Below are positions 22,880 through 34,023 of a stretch of 64,000 bases of DNA, piece by piece. Location of the stretch: positions 155,922,875 through 155,986,874 of the forward strand of contig CP136062.1 of the NCBI GenBank assembly GCA_032622095.1, read 5' to 3'. The stretch's first letter is position 1; each line of letters begins with the position of its first letter. Position numbers and translations under genes: made by a program. Under the pieces are notes generated by a model. That model made no database searches. It saw only the letters and a program-made list of their open reading frames with translations, and was not told where the DNA came from. The DNA is from Siphonodentalium dalli. Its lineage: Eukaryota; Mollusca; Scaphopoda; Gadilida; Siphonodentaliidae.

Positions 22880-24262
22880 ATTTTTTCGTCATTTGTCAAA
22901 TATACAACATTCATATTTGAGAATAAGTGGGACAGTTGAAGCACAGATCCCCAGATCAAAGATTTACTCCACCCCCAATAATACTTAATCCCATAGAAAT
23001 GTATTCAACTTGGCGGGGCCTAATTTTTATTTATTTTTTTCAGTAAAAAAACAGGTTCAAAATAGAAAACAAATATTTTTGTTACATAAAGGCCTCATAT
23101 ATACGTAGAAATATATTTTCTTACTCATCAATTTGATGTATCCCGTGTAAAAACATGGTCCAGAAAAACTCCTGTTATGAGCACAGGTCTGACGGAAACC
23201 GGCTGTTGAAATCCCTCGATCGAGATGGAGTCCGCTCAACTCGGTCAAAGAGCCGGATTTTGACCACACCGACTTGTGCTTCAAAAACGCACTAAACGGT
23301 AAGTAGAATATATATATTATACATAATTAGAAGCGGAATCACGGCATCATATCTCTCGTATTTATTGAAATAATCAGTTTCATAAAACCGGAAGCAAATT
23401 TAAATTGTCCAAAACAAGCCATTTTGTAAGTAAGCTGATATGACGTAACACTAATTTGTCATTGGCCCAATATAAATCAAATATATAACGAAGAAGTAAT
23501 GTACATACGCTCTAAATATTTACGAAGTTATATTCTTGTCCATGTGTATGTTTTCAAATCGGCATTCGTGTTAATTCAATCTTTATCTATTCTTTTCATT
23601 TTTTATAAATACATATTGTGTTGCATAGAATTATAAATAGTACTCACGGCAGACTCGCATAAAATGGCTGGTTTTGGAAAATTTATATTTGCTTCCGAAT
23701 TCATGAATCTGATTTTTTTCAATAAATACGAGAGATACGATGACGTGATGTGGCCAGATTGGTTTGGGTGTGTCAGTAATTAATTCCGCTTCTAATGATG
23801 TATAATATATATATTTTACTTAACGTTGAGAGTTTTTGAAGCGCAAGTCGGTGTAAAAATCCGACTCGCTGACCCAGTTTAGCGGGCACCATCTAGAACG
23901 AGTGATTTTAGCAGTCGGTTTGCTCCAGACCTGTGCTCATATCCGGAGTTTTTCTGAACCAATTTTATACGGCATACTTAACATTGAAGAGTAATAAAAT
24001 ATCTTTCTACCTGAAGCATTTATGTTGCTAACATTATTTTTGTGTGTTTTGAACCTGTTTGTGGACTTTGAAAAAGTTATAACAAATTAGGGCCGTCCGC
24101 GTTCGATACCTTTCTATTATAGGAAGAATATAGGGGCGGGGCATTTTTGTTTTTGTTCTGGCGACCTGTGAGTTAAAGATGCCCAAATTTGATAAAATAC
24201 AAAATACACCTAATGTGACAAAATACACAAAATTTGACAAAAACAAATCTTTGGCAACATAA
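22880..24262. repeat. Giant imperfect palindrome, copy A (about 1.4 kb)
   Basis: The left half (22880 to about 23,520) is matched by the reverse complement of the right half (about 23,570 to 24262), centred near 23,550. Paired words include AACAGGTTCAAAA (23050) with its complement ending near 24066, CAGAAAAACTCC, GAGCACAG, AGAAGCGGAAT, ATCTCTCGTATTTATTGAAA and GGAAGCAAAT. Identity reaches about 87% in the inner arms and is lower towards the ends; the right arm carries an extra insertion of about 37 bp near 23,740-23,780. The open frames at 23057-23284 and 24034-24399 lie in or across the arms and have no recognisable domain. Confidence 0.8.
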
Positions 24263-24479
24263 GCATGGACGCTATCATAGACGATATTGGAATGTTTGCT
24301 AGACTGACCACAGTCAAACGTGCTAAAAAGTTGCTCTTTTGAAATTCGACATTTGGCCATCAATACTTCATAATGATAATGCAGGGTTCGTTGTGCCATT
24401 CATTTTCGTGTATACAAACTGTGCATTTGAAGGTTGTTTGCTGTCAAACCGTCAGGGCATCTTTAAGTCATCGCTAGCA

Positions 24480-25309
24480 ACGTTAGATGTCCTCACAAAA
24501 CCTAAGTATACACAATGATGCGAGTCTTTCCAGTAGGAGCGTGGACGAACAAAGTATGAGGAGTTCCAACTCTAGAACATCCTACATACAGTTGTCCATG
24601 CGAAAATTAAGACAGTTGTAAACAAACAACAAATACAGTTTGGCCTTGAGACTTATTAATTGAAATGGCATAGCTCAATTTTTGATTTTAGTTTCTTAAA
24701 CCGAAACGGAATGTCAGATGGTATGGGGGTGTGCATGGCATAAACACATATTCTCCCTTACCACAGCCAGGCAGAATAGTAGCCACAATGACATGCGCCA
24801 ATAGCTTAGTGACCACCAGCCGTGTTCCGTTGAAAATGTTGCGCAGACGCATGGTTTTGCTCCTGCTTTCAGCCAAATATTGTGAAGAGGAAGACATGGT
24901 GGCTCTAATAAATTAAATTATGTGCGATAGGTGACAACCTCTGATGAATCTGTAACAACGTCAACTGATGTGTAGGAATGGGAGCTCCCGGGCATTTCAT
25001 TAACACGTTTGTTGTTGATGCTGTTCAGTCACAGACATTGGCGCAATAATTGCAAGTTTACATAGACAAGTAATGTTTTGATAGTGGTCGCGTAGGCTTG
25101 AGAATACACGTGAAACGGGGAAGGATCCACACACCATCATCGTCTAAAAACACTTTAGTTTCTCTAAGTTGTTGTAATGTTCGAGCGAACTGTGTGAAAG
25201 CTGGTTCCCATGGAGTTGTGCTCGCAGCGATTTATGGTTAACATGGTGCCGCAACGAAGAAGACTTCACGCAAGCCTGGTTCCGTCAGCTTTCGTCCCCC
25301 TGGTAATGA
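24480..25309 (-). pseudogene. Helitron helicase C-terminal remnant, copy A
   Basis: Minus-strand frames contain LRNIFNGTRLVVTKL, then LPGCGKGEYV, AISINKSQGQT and FSHGQLYVGCSR. These are the ordered C-terminal motifs of the Pif1-family superfamily 1 helicase domain of Helitrons. Further upstream the frame reads INNKRVNEMPGSSHSYTSVD, matching the region that ends in LPGE/xYxSxD in family members. Stops and frameshifts separate the pieces, so no protein can be made. The helicase is cut at 25309, losing the ATPase half that copy B retains. Confidence 0.85.
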
Positions 25310-25336
25310 CTCAATATAAGATAGGAAATTTCCTAC
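25310..25336. repeat. 27-bp direct repeat, left of the Penelope-like insertion
   Basis: Identical over all 27 bases to 27634-27660. It contains the palindrome AGGAAATTTCCT. It is either a long target-site duplication or element-end sequence. Confidence 0.9.
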
Positions 25337-25683
25337 TCCGCTGCCAACATTATGGTCAGTCCCCACATGACATACTACATTGCAACATGTGTGCGTCACC
25401 ACTACATATAACCACAATATATTTCACCCAATTCCTGTGGTGTGCTGTCACAGAATCGGAAAATTTGGTGGTAGCAATGTTTCGACAATATTTACATTTA
25501 GCCAGACTAATGGTTACATGAGGGTCTGTCTCATCAGGTATGTAACCCCTCCATGTATACATAAGTATACCACATGTTCTGTGTCAGCGCAGAACACGTC
25601 GGCATGCAGTTATGATGCATACTTCAATTATGCCAAACTGTTATTGCCAAGATACACCTTTATGGGGTGTCCGTACTCCATTA

Positions 25684-25847
25684 TTTGCGAGTATGTCCGA
25701 CGTTATAACCTGTGTATATCAGGATTTAGTTATTCAAGGGTGTATAACCCACTCAAATTCTGTGCAATTTGCGAGTATGTCTCCGAAACCTGTGTATAGC
25801 AGGATTTAGTAAATCACGGGTGTATAGCCCAGTTCCATTTTGTGAGA
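25684..25847. repeat. Tandem pair of about 82 bp in the Penelope-like 3' region
   Basis: The two units share TTGCGAGTATGTC, CCTGTGTATA, CAGGATTTAGT and GGGTGTATA words. Unit 1 starts at 25684 and unit 2 near 25768. Confidence 0.8.
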
Positions 25848-26296
25848 ATTTTCACACACTCCCGTGAATTGTTTGTTAGAGTTGATTTAATATCTAAATG
25901 GAACTCAGTTTTACGCGTAGTCCCAACAAACAAGCTGGGTGGGGTTCACGCCTCTCACTAATCTAATGAGAGCTTTGATTATTCCACTCATCAGCAGGAT
26001 CAAGCCACTCGTTCCCGCCCTGTGGGGATGTTTTACGAGGTGCGGTCTGCCTTTTAAGTTCCAAGTCATTAAAATGGCATCGATAAACCCTGTCACGATC
26101 CGTGCCTCGATAGATTGACTAAAGCCTGTATACACCAATTTGCTGATAAGTAATCTCAGATTCCCACACATGTGAAATTAAGTTCGACTTTTAAAATTCC
26201 AATCTATCGATGTATGATACCGAATTTCCTGGTTTGTGCTGTTATCCCAGTCGCAACTTCTGCCCACGTTCCACCTCGGTCTAATGTGTATGTATG

Positions 26297-27633
26297 CTAG
26301 ACTCGTTTGATAGAGATGATTTCTCCCAGATTTCGGCCCCTTTTATAAATAATGCTAGGTTTAGAGTCAGCAAAAACCGCCTTTAATCGGCTAGAATCAG
26401 AAATCATGTTCCAATACGTTCCCAGTGTTCTTGATAAGTTATTTGAACCTTTATGATATGTTGTCGTGAGCAAGACATTGTGTATGCCCTGTTTCGTATC
26501 CATTTGGTTCCTCGTCAGGTAGGAATTTCGATCGGTGAATTTAATATCAGCCATGTATTGTTGAATTTCTGAGCCAGAGTATCCACGTTTCCGTAGTTTA
26601 ACCACAAATATATCCCTCCTGGCAATAAAGTCCGATTCATTATTGCAATTTCTCAGATATCGTATACATTCCCCTCGTACAAACGACCTAAAATTGTTGG
26701 TAGGGTGGTTAGACGATCTGTGTAGATATTGAAAAGCTTCAGTTTGTTTAATATGACATTTAAAGTCCAATTTGTTACTACTGTCAAAGTTCAGTCCCTT
26801 ATATATGTCCAAATCCAAAAAGGCAGCCTCTTTTTCGCTGATATCATAAGTAAACTTTAAGAGATCATGCATAGAGTTTGCAATCTTAAAAAGTAGCACA
26901 GCCTCGTCCTTAGAGCCATGGAATAGTATGATTCCGTCATCACGAAACCGTTTATGCAATAATATCTTGTTTTTATGTGGAAATTGATCCAGAATTTTGC
27001 ATATATGTGCATGTATGGCAATGTCACTGATTTCTGGTGACGGTATGCTTCCCATCGGTACCCCTACTATTTGTCTGTAGCCTTTTCCATTAAATGTGAA
27101 CTCATATTTGGTGAGTAATAATTGAGTAATCCCAAGCAACTCGTCCGTACTCGGACGTTGAGTATTATAGATCATGTTTGCGTTATTGTCCAATTCAATT
27201 CTGAGAGCATCAATAATTTCATCAAATCTCAGATTCGTATATAGGCTCGTGATATCATATGTTACGATCAGTACATCGCTCGGGAATTCCCTTTCTTCCA
27301 GTATTTTTATGAGGTCAGGAGTATTCCTCAAGTGTGTTGGTTGTGTTTTAGTTATTGGTAGCAGAAAATAATCCAGAAACCGCCCGAGTTTCTCGGTCGC
27401 CCCTCCACAATGCGCTATTATCGGCCTGCCAGGTACATGTATATCCACATTCGTATCATTAAAGGCGGGATCAATTGACTCCAAAATATGTCCAACTTTA
27501 TGGATTTTAGGAAGCAAGTATAAATACGGAATTTTTATTTTATCCGATCTGTTAAATAAGTACTTATATGTACATTCGTCTATTGATTTAGACTCGTATA
27601 GTTTGTGTACGGCTGTAAGTACGCATTGGTGGG
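26297..27633 (-). CDS. Penelope-like element reverse transcriptase, N-terminally truncated
   Basis: An uninterrupted frame of 406 codons from the first ATG (27517). It stays open a further 38 or so codons upstream, to 27633, reading VLTAVHKLYESKS and IKIPYLYLLPKIHK, so the ATG is internal and the true start has been lost. Numbered from that ATG, the motifs are LPKIHK (2-7), GRPII (30-34), VTYDITSLYTN with the first catalytic Asp (85-95), GVPMGSIPSP (152-161), RFRDDG with the catalytic Asp pair (190-195), FLDLDIYKG (233-241), SNHPTN (269-274) and RGYS (311-314). This set and order is that of Penelope-like elements rather than LTR or non-LTR retrotransposons. The RT copies element RNA at target DNA ends. 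The frame ends at a stop after EIISIKRV, and a further 30 open codons follow that stop. It is intact over the RT core, so the insertion is young, but without its N-terminus and with no visible endonuclease it is probably not autonomous. Confidence 0.9.
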
Positions 27634-27660
27634 CTCAATATAAGATAGGAAATTTCCTAC
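27634..27660. repeat. 27-bp direct repeat, right of the Penelope-like insertion
   Basis: Exact copy of 25310-25336. Its last four bases (CTAC) are also the first four of duplicated segment B, so the repeat overlaps the junction. Confidence 0.9.
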
Positions 27661-30197
27661 ATGCTATTCTGAAAGCTAGCGCGACCTACATGTATATTTA
27701 CATATTCGCGACTTTCGGACTATCGAATAATCGTAATATCTAACTATCTGACAAACGAACTGCCTAATTTTTTCGTCATTTGACAAATATACAACATTCA
27801 TATTTGAGAATAAGTGGGACAGTTGAAGCACAGGTCCCCAGATCAAAGATTTAGTCCACCCCCAATAATACTTAATCCCATAGAAATGTATTCAACTTGG
27901 CGGGGCCTAATTTTTATTTATTTTTTTCACTAAAAAAACAGGTTCAAAATAGAAAACAAATATTTTTGTTACATAAAGGCCTCATATATACGTAGAAATA
28001 TATTTTCTTACTCATCAATTTGATGTATCCCGTGTAAAAACATGGTCCAGAAAAACTCCTGTTATGAGCACAGGTCTGACGGAAACCGGCTGTTGAAATC
28101 CCTCGATCGAGATGGAGTCCGCTCAACTCGGTCAAAGAGCCGGATTTTGACCACACCGACTTGTTCTTCAAAAACGCACTAAACGGTAAGTAGAATATAT
28201 ATATTATACATAATTAGAAGCGGAATCACGGCATCATATCTCTCGTATTTATTGAAATAATCAGTTTCATAAAACCGGAAGCAAATTTAAATTGTCCAAA
28301 ACAAGCCATTTTGTAAGTAAGCTGATATGACGTAACACTAATTTGTCATTGGCCCAATATAAATCAAATATATAACGAAGAAGTAATGTACATACGCTCT
28401 AAATATTTACGAAGTTATATTCTTGTCCATGTGTATGTTTTGAAATCGGCATTCGTGTTAATTCAATCTTTATCTATTCTTTTCATTTTTTATAAATACA
28501 TATTGTGTTGCATAGAATTATAAATAGTACCCACGGCAGACTCGCATAAAATGGCTGGTTTTGGAAAATTTATATTTGCTTCCACATTCATGAATTTGAT
28601 TTTTTTCAATAAATACGAGAGATACGATGACGTGATGTGGCCAGATTGGTTTGGGTGTGTCAGTAATTAATTCCGCTTCTAATGATGTATAATATATATA
28701 TTTTACTTAACGTTGAGAGTTTTTGAAGCGCAAGTCGGTGTAAAAATCCGACTCGCTGACCCAGTTTAGCGGGCACCATCTAGAACGAGTGATTTTAGCA
28801 GTCGGTTTGCTCCAGACCTATGCTCATATCCGGAGTTTTTCTGAACCAATTTTACACGGCATACTTAAAATTGAAGAGTAATAAAATATCTTTCTACCTG
28901 AAGCATTTATGTTGCTAACATTATTTTTGTGTGTTTTGAACCTGTTTGTGGACTTTGAAAAAGTTATAACAAATTAGGGCCGTCCGCGTTCGATACCTTT
29001 CTATTATAGGAAGAATATAGGGGCGGGGCATTTTTGTTTTTGTTCTGGCGACCTGTGAGTTAAAGATGCCCAAATTTGATAAAATACAAAATACACCTAA
29101 TGTGACAAAATACACAAAATTTGACAAAAACAAATCTTTGGCAACATAAGCATGGACGCTATCATAGACGATATTGGAATGTTTGCTAGACTGACCACAG
29201 TCAAACGTGCTAAAAAGTTGCTCTTTTGAAATTCGACATTTGGCCATCAATACTTCATAATGATAATGCAGGGTTCGTTGTGCCATTCATTTTCGTGTAT
29301 ACAAACTGTGCATTTGAAGGTTGTTTGCTGTCAAACCGTCAGGGCATCTTTAAGTCATCGCTAGCAACGTTAGATGTCCTCACAAAACCTAAGTATACAC
29401 AATGATGCGAGTCTTTCCAGTAGGAGCGTGGACGAACAAAGTATGAGGAGTTCCAACTCTAGAACATCCTACATACAGTTGTCCATGCGAAAATTAAGAC
29501 AGTTGTAAACAAACAACAAATACAGTTTGGCCTTGAGACTTATTAATTGAAATGGCATAGCTCAATTTTTGATTTTAGTTTCTTAAACCGAAACGGAATG
29601 TCAGATGGTATGAGGGTGTGCATGGCATAACACATATTCTCCCTTACCACAGCCAGGCAGAATAGTAGCCACAATGACATGCGCCAATAGCTTAGTGACC
29701 ACCAGCCGTGTTCCGTTGAAAATGTTGCGCAGACGCATGGTTTTGCTCCTGCTTTCAGCCAAATATTGTGAAGAGGAAGACATGGTGGCTCTAATAAATT
29801 AAATTATGTGCGATAGGTGACAACCTCTGATGAATCTGTAACAACGTCAACTGATGTGTAGGAATGGGAGCTCCCGGGCATTTCATTAACACGTTTGTTG
29901 TTGATGCTGTTCAGTCACAGACATTGGCGCAATAATTGCAAGTTTACATAGACAAGTAATGTTTTGATAGTGGTCGCGTAGGCTTGAGAATACACGTGAA
30001 ACGGGGAAGGATCCACACACCATCATCGTCTAAAAACACTTTAGTTTCTCTAAGTTGTTGTAATGTTCGAGCGAACTGTGCGAAAGCTGGTTCCCATGGA
30101 GTTGTGCTCGCAGCGATTTATGGTTAACATGGTGCCGCAACGAAGAAGACTTCACGCAAGCCTGGTTCCGTCAGCTTTCGTCCCCCTGGTAATGACT
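27657..30197 (-). mobile_element. Helitron 3' part, copy B
   Basis: Second copy of the segment at 22770-25310, differing at about 16 sites in 2.54 kb. Unlike copy A it continues without a break into the ATPase half of the helicase (30197-30735). Confidence 0.75.
27767..29149. repeat. Giant imperfect palindrome, copy B
   Basis: Same structure as 22880-24262, shifted by 4,887 bp, centred near 28,438. Substitutions between the copies do not restore or break the overall pairing in any obvious pattern. Confidence 0.8.
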
Positions 30198-30735
30198 GGT
30201 AAAGTTTGCCTAAAGTCACCAGACAACATGACAGTGAGTCTCCCCATTTGTGGATTTGTATTCCGTACGTCTTTTAATGATATGTCAATTGCCTCCAATG
30301 CTCTGGTATGTGCCACTGTGCATTCATCCCATACAATCATGTGTCACGTTCTGAAAAATTGCGCAAGTCCGGAAGTTTTGGAAATGTTGCAAACCGGAGC
30401 ATCATTGGTGACCAAGTCCAAAGACAACTTAAAGGCAGAATGAGCTGTGGCAGCATTACCCGACGAAGCAACATGTTCGTGACGAAGTTTCCCCAGTTCC
30501 AGCAGGTGCATCGTGAAAACATATTCCTCCAGTATGAGATTGCACTCGACCGATGGTGGAATATGCTACCCTTTATTCGTGTAAAAGTTTTTTTTTCATT
30601 TTCATTAATGTATCCGACCAAAGAATCGATGTCGTTGAATGTTTGCCGTAATATCTCGTTGTCAGAATGTTCAGCTCGGTTCAGTTTGATGCCGACCAAG
30701 CGTATGCAGTCCTTTTCCTCGCATGGCAATAACCC
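29366..30735 (-). pseudogene. Helitron Pif1-like helicase, frameshifted, copy B
   Basis: The longest Helitron helicase remnant here. Going 5' to 3' on the minus strand: a linker (INENEKKTF); the Walker A region, readable as DAPAGTGET (the usual Lys of GTGKT is Glu) near 30,500; ASSGNAATAHSAFKLSL in a shifted frame; Walker B in MIVWDECTVAH (30340 leftward); motif III GDFRQTLPVI; then, after more stops, NGTRLVV, AISINKSQGQT and FSHGQLYVGCSR. In an active Helitron this domain unwinds DNA beside a Rep (HUH) nuclease during rolling-circle transposition. At least two frameshifts and several stops are present, and no Rep domain is found: the sequence changes abruptly at about 30,736. Relic, not functional. 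Confidence 0.88.
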
Positions 30736-31065
30736 TCACTGCCAAAAATAATTTCTTAATAAGATAAAATATCTTGAAACAAGAAAAACTATTTCCTGAA
30801 ACAGGAAAATAAATCTTATTTTGGGAAATATACCCCCCAAGTTTGCTACATCAAGAAAATTTAAGAAACGCCCACCAGACAAAAGATAGTTTTCTCAAAA
30901 AAGATAGATTTTAGTCTTGAAACAAGAAACAATTTCCTTACTAAGAAAATGGCTTCAAAAATTAAATATATATTTCTTGTTTCAAGATTTTTTTTCTAAG
31001 TTAAGAAATACTTAAAGAAAATATTTCTAAACCAAGAATTAATTGTTATGTACAAATTACTGCTG
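30736..31065. mobile_element. Possible MITE with CACTGCCAAAAA-type end
   Basis: Begins CACTGCCAAAAATAATTTCT, right where the Helitron homology ends, and is filled with TTTCTTGTTTCAAG/CTTGAAACAAG words on both strands. I recall non-autonomous DNA elements in many animals with CACTGCAAAAA ends and such internal words. The opposite end is not identifiable, so the boundary and class are tentative. Confidence 0.4.
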
Positions 31066-31124
31066 TAATGGAATAACTGTAAAAGCCCAACAATAGCAAA
31101 ATTGTGATCAAAATTTTATGGTAA

Positions 31125-31405
31125 ACATTGAAAAAGGTCCAACCTGTTGATTAAATATTCTGAAATTCAAATTCATACTTAAATATTTGAACTACATGTA
31201 ATACTACAGCTATAGGATTATATAATTGTTGACAAGTCACTCACTGTAACAGTTTTGTTTACATAACATTGGACAAGGTCCAACCTGTTGATTAAATATT
31301 CTGAAAATGTTATTCGTTGTTAAATATTTGAACTAATAATACAGCTAGAATTATATATTTGTTGACAAATCACTGTAACAGTTTTGTTTACATAACAATA
31401 GTTTC
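31125..31405. repeat. Tandem pair, about 138 bp
   Basis: Both units run from GGTCCAACCTGTTGATTAAA through AAATATTTGAACTA and CACTGTAACAGTTTTG to TTTACATAAC. Unit 1 starts near 31137 and unit 2 near 31277. Unit 2 has small deletions. Confidence 0.85.
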
Positions 31406-31700
31406 AACAGCTGTAATTTTGTTATTGGCAATCTGTCAGTAAGTGTTTTATCTATTTCTCAATGCTCTTAGGGCATGCTGACCTTTATACAATTTTAATA
31501 AAATTTTGTTTGCACAATATAGTGGGTCGCCATTGAGGAGGCCTCCCTTGAAATCTCCAGTTGGTGGTTTGCCACACCATCCCGAACTAGACAAACCTCT
31601 CTGGTGGCCCCTTGCATTGAACCTATTAATTAAACCGGTACTTCAAGCTGGTATATACCCCTCTTATATAAGGATGGAAGATGCTACCAATTTCAAACCG
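31406..31700. other. No gene recognised
   Basis: The open plus-strand frame at 31506-31721 (71 codons) has no known motif. It runs into the start of the following tandem repeat. Confidence 0.4.
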
Positions 31701-33525
31701 ATGGTATTTCTTCAGAGTTGACTCTCTTGTATTATGAAAGCAAGCCCAATGAGGCCATGCACCTATTGTATGTTTATAACACACAAAAGACTATATCTTA
31801 GCAGAATGCATGTCTGATGATACAAACAATAAAATATCCAATTTATCCATAGTTGAATTTCATTTGGCTATATAGGAAAGCATACAATGTGGCTTTTATG
31901 TAGTTTCCACAAAGTATTTTAAGTAAAATATCCATCAAGTGATGTGTTCTGCCTTGTCCTATATATTAAAATGCATGCAATGGCCATGATACATGCTTAA
32001 TTTATTGGTAGAGATGTCAATCTGATAAGAAATACTGACATTTTAGGTTTGATACACCATTTCAGCTGGCTTGGCATCTTTTAAATTTGAAACCTAAGGA
32101 AATTTATTCAGCTTTGACCCTCTAAATTATGGAAGAAAGCCCAAATGAAGCCACTATTTGCATGTTAGTAACATGTATAAGGCTATATCTCAACAGAATA
32201 CATGTCTCTGATAAAATGCACAATAAAATATCCATAGTTCAATTGCATTTGGCTATAGAGGGATGCATACAATATTGGTTTTATGTAGTTTCCACAGACC
32301 ATTTTAAGTAAAATATCCATCAAATGATGTTTTCTACATAGCCTTGTATATTAAAATGCATGTAATGACAATGGGAAATGTTTAATTCATTAGTTGATAT
32401 GTCCATCTGATAAGAAATACTGACAATTGAGGTTTAAAATACCATTTCATGGGATTATGGGATCATAAATATCAAACTAAGGGAATTCCTTCAGATTTGA
32501 CTCTCTAAATAATGGAAGAAAGCCCAAATGAAGCCACTATTTGCATGTTAATGACATGTATAAGGCTATATCTCAACAGAATACATGTCTCTGATGAAAT
32601 CAACAATAAAATATCCATAGTTTAATTTGTTTTGGCTATACAGGGATGCATACAACATGGCTTTTAGGTTGTTTCCACAGACTATTTTAAGTAAAATATC
32701 CATCAAATGATGTTTTCTGCCTTGTCCTGTATATTAAAATGCATGCAATGACCATGAAAAATGTTTAATTTATTGGTAGAGATGTCCATCTGATAAGAAA
32801 TACTGCCATTTGAGGTTTGATACACCATTTCAGCTGGCTTGGCATCTTACAAATTTGAAATAAGGGAATTTATTCAGCTTTGACCCTCTAAATTATGGAA
32901 AAAAGCCTAAATTATGCCATTATTGGCATCTTTATAACATATATAAGGCTATATCTGAACAGAATACATGTCTCAGATGAAATAAACAATACAATATCCA
33001 TAGTTTAATTTGATTTGGCTATACAGGGATGCATACAATATTGCTTTTATGTAGTTTCCACTGACTATTTTAAGTAAAATATCCATCAAATGATGTTTTC
33101 TACATTGCCTTGTATATTAAAAATGCATGTAATGACCATGGGAAATGTTTAATTTATTAGTTGATATGTCCATCTGATAGGAAATACTGACATTTGAGGT
33201 TTTAAATACCATTTCATGGGATTATGGGAATTTCTTCAAATTTGACTCTCTAAATGATGGTAGAAAGGCCAAATGAAGCCACTATTTGCATGTTTATAAC
33301 ATGTATAAGGCCATATCTTTGCAGAATGCTTTTCTCTGATAATAAAACAAATAACATATCTATATTTCATAGTTTGGTTGGCAAAACAGGGTGCATAACA
33401 TGTGGTTTTAAAGTAGTTTCACAGACTATTTTAACTAGAATATCAATTAAATGATGTAATCTAACTTGCCCTGTGTGTTAAAATGCATACACTGACCATG
33501 ATAAATGTTTAATACAAACAGCGTC
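31700..33525. repeat. Tandem repeat of about 380 bp with alternating subtypes
   Basis: Units begin near TTGACTCTCTAAAT-type words at 31719, 32113, 32497, 32880 and 33242, giving spacings of about 394, 384, 383 and 362. Units 1 and 3 end in CATTTCAGCTGGCTTGGCAT, and units 2 and 4 in CATTTCATGGGATTATGGGA. The array is therefore a dimeric higher-order repeat (A-B-A-B, then a partial unit). Open frames at 32129-32311 and 33254-33454 are repeat by-products. Confidence 0.88.
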
Positions 33526-33656
33526 CTTAATGCTGCACCAGCCTAACTCCCGTTATGAAAGGGTTAAATTAATAAACAAAGGTTACACAGACACCCCCCC
33601 CCCCACCTTCAACAGCGCGGTGAGTGTGTTTTTTATGTAATATATGTCATACCCGG

Positions 33657-34023
33657 TATAAGAGCCCCACCCCCCATTTCGTACGCCGTATTCCATGCCC
33701 TTATACGAGGTGCGACATATTCCGGCCCCTCTGTTAGGAGGTATTCGGTATTCCAAAAATACCGGTATTCGTATTCCAACCTTCCAAAAAAAATTATCAT
33801 AAGAATAATATAAATGCGATGTTTGTCACAATAAATGCACGGTTTGATATACAGATCGTCGATCATCAATTTATATCATTTTAGACATGGACATTATGAC
33901 CGGCGTTCGTACGACAATAGAGAATTTATCCATATGGCTGTTAACTTAACTGGTATTTCGTATTCCACCCTCTGTGTTAAGTGGTATTATTCCGTATTCC
34001 AGGGGGTGGGGGTGCTCTTATAT
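33657..34023. mobile_element. Possible MITE with GC-rich terminal inverted repeats
   Basis: The left end TATAAGAGCCCCACCCCC (33657-33674) is matched by the complement of GGGGGTGGGGGTGCTCTTAT (34003 onward). Between them the words GGTATTCG, GTATTCC and CGTATTCC recur on both sides in inverted order. No coding sequence or target duplication was found. Confidence 0.5.

Larger units (their letters stand above)
22770..25310 (-). mobile_element. Helitron 3' part, copy A of a 2.54-kb duplicated segment
   Basis: Nearly identical to 27657-30197 at an offset of 4,887 bp. I count about 13 substitutions over the first 1.25 kb but only three differences, one of them a deletion, over the last 1.28 kb. Reading on the minus strand it holds the C-terminal helicase remnant of a Helitron and then 1.7 kb of 3' sequence dominated by a giant palindrome. 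The homology stops at 25309-25311 (GACT), where the 27-bp repeat and Penelope-like element begin. No clear Helitron 3' terminus (CTRR after a hairpin) is seen at the 22770 edge. Confidence 0.75.
25310..27660 (-). mobile_element. 5'-truncated Penelope-like retroelement
   Basis: A 2.35-kb insertion bounded by the two 27-bp repeats. It contains the reverse transcriptase open frame (26297-27633) and about 0.95 kb of 3' sequence, which includes a tandem pair of about 82 bp at 25684-25847. In minus-strand sense the 5' end is cut within the RT reading frame, directly at the right 27-bp repeat. No GIY-YIG endonuclease is recognisable in any minus-strand frame downstream. Confidence 0.8.

Noticed and set aside
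23057-23284. A 75-codon minus-strand frame present in both copies (also at 27944-28171).
   Set aside because: It lies wholly within a palindrome arm and has no recognisable motif.
24034-24399. A 121-codon minus-strand frame, identical in both duplicated copies (also at 28921-29286).
   Set aside because: It straddles the palindrome arm and the helicase 3' side and shows no known domain. Identity between copies comes from the recent duplication, not from selection, so I did not call it a gene.
25911-26171. An 86-codon minus-strand frame after the Penelope-like RT, considered as the missing endonuclease.
   Set aside because: No GIY or YIG motif or other catalytic pattern is seen in any of the three frames.
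30063-30751. Two plus-strand frames of 126 and 147 codons.
   Set aside because: They are antisense shadows of the Helitron helicase, whose motifs read on the minus strand.
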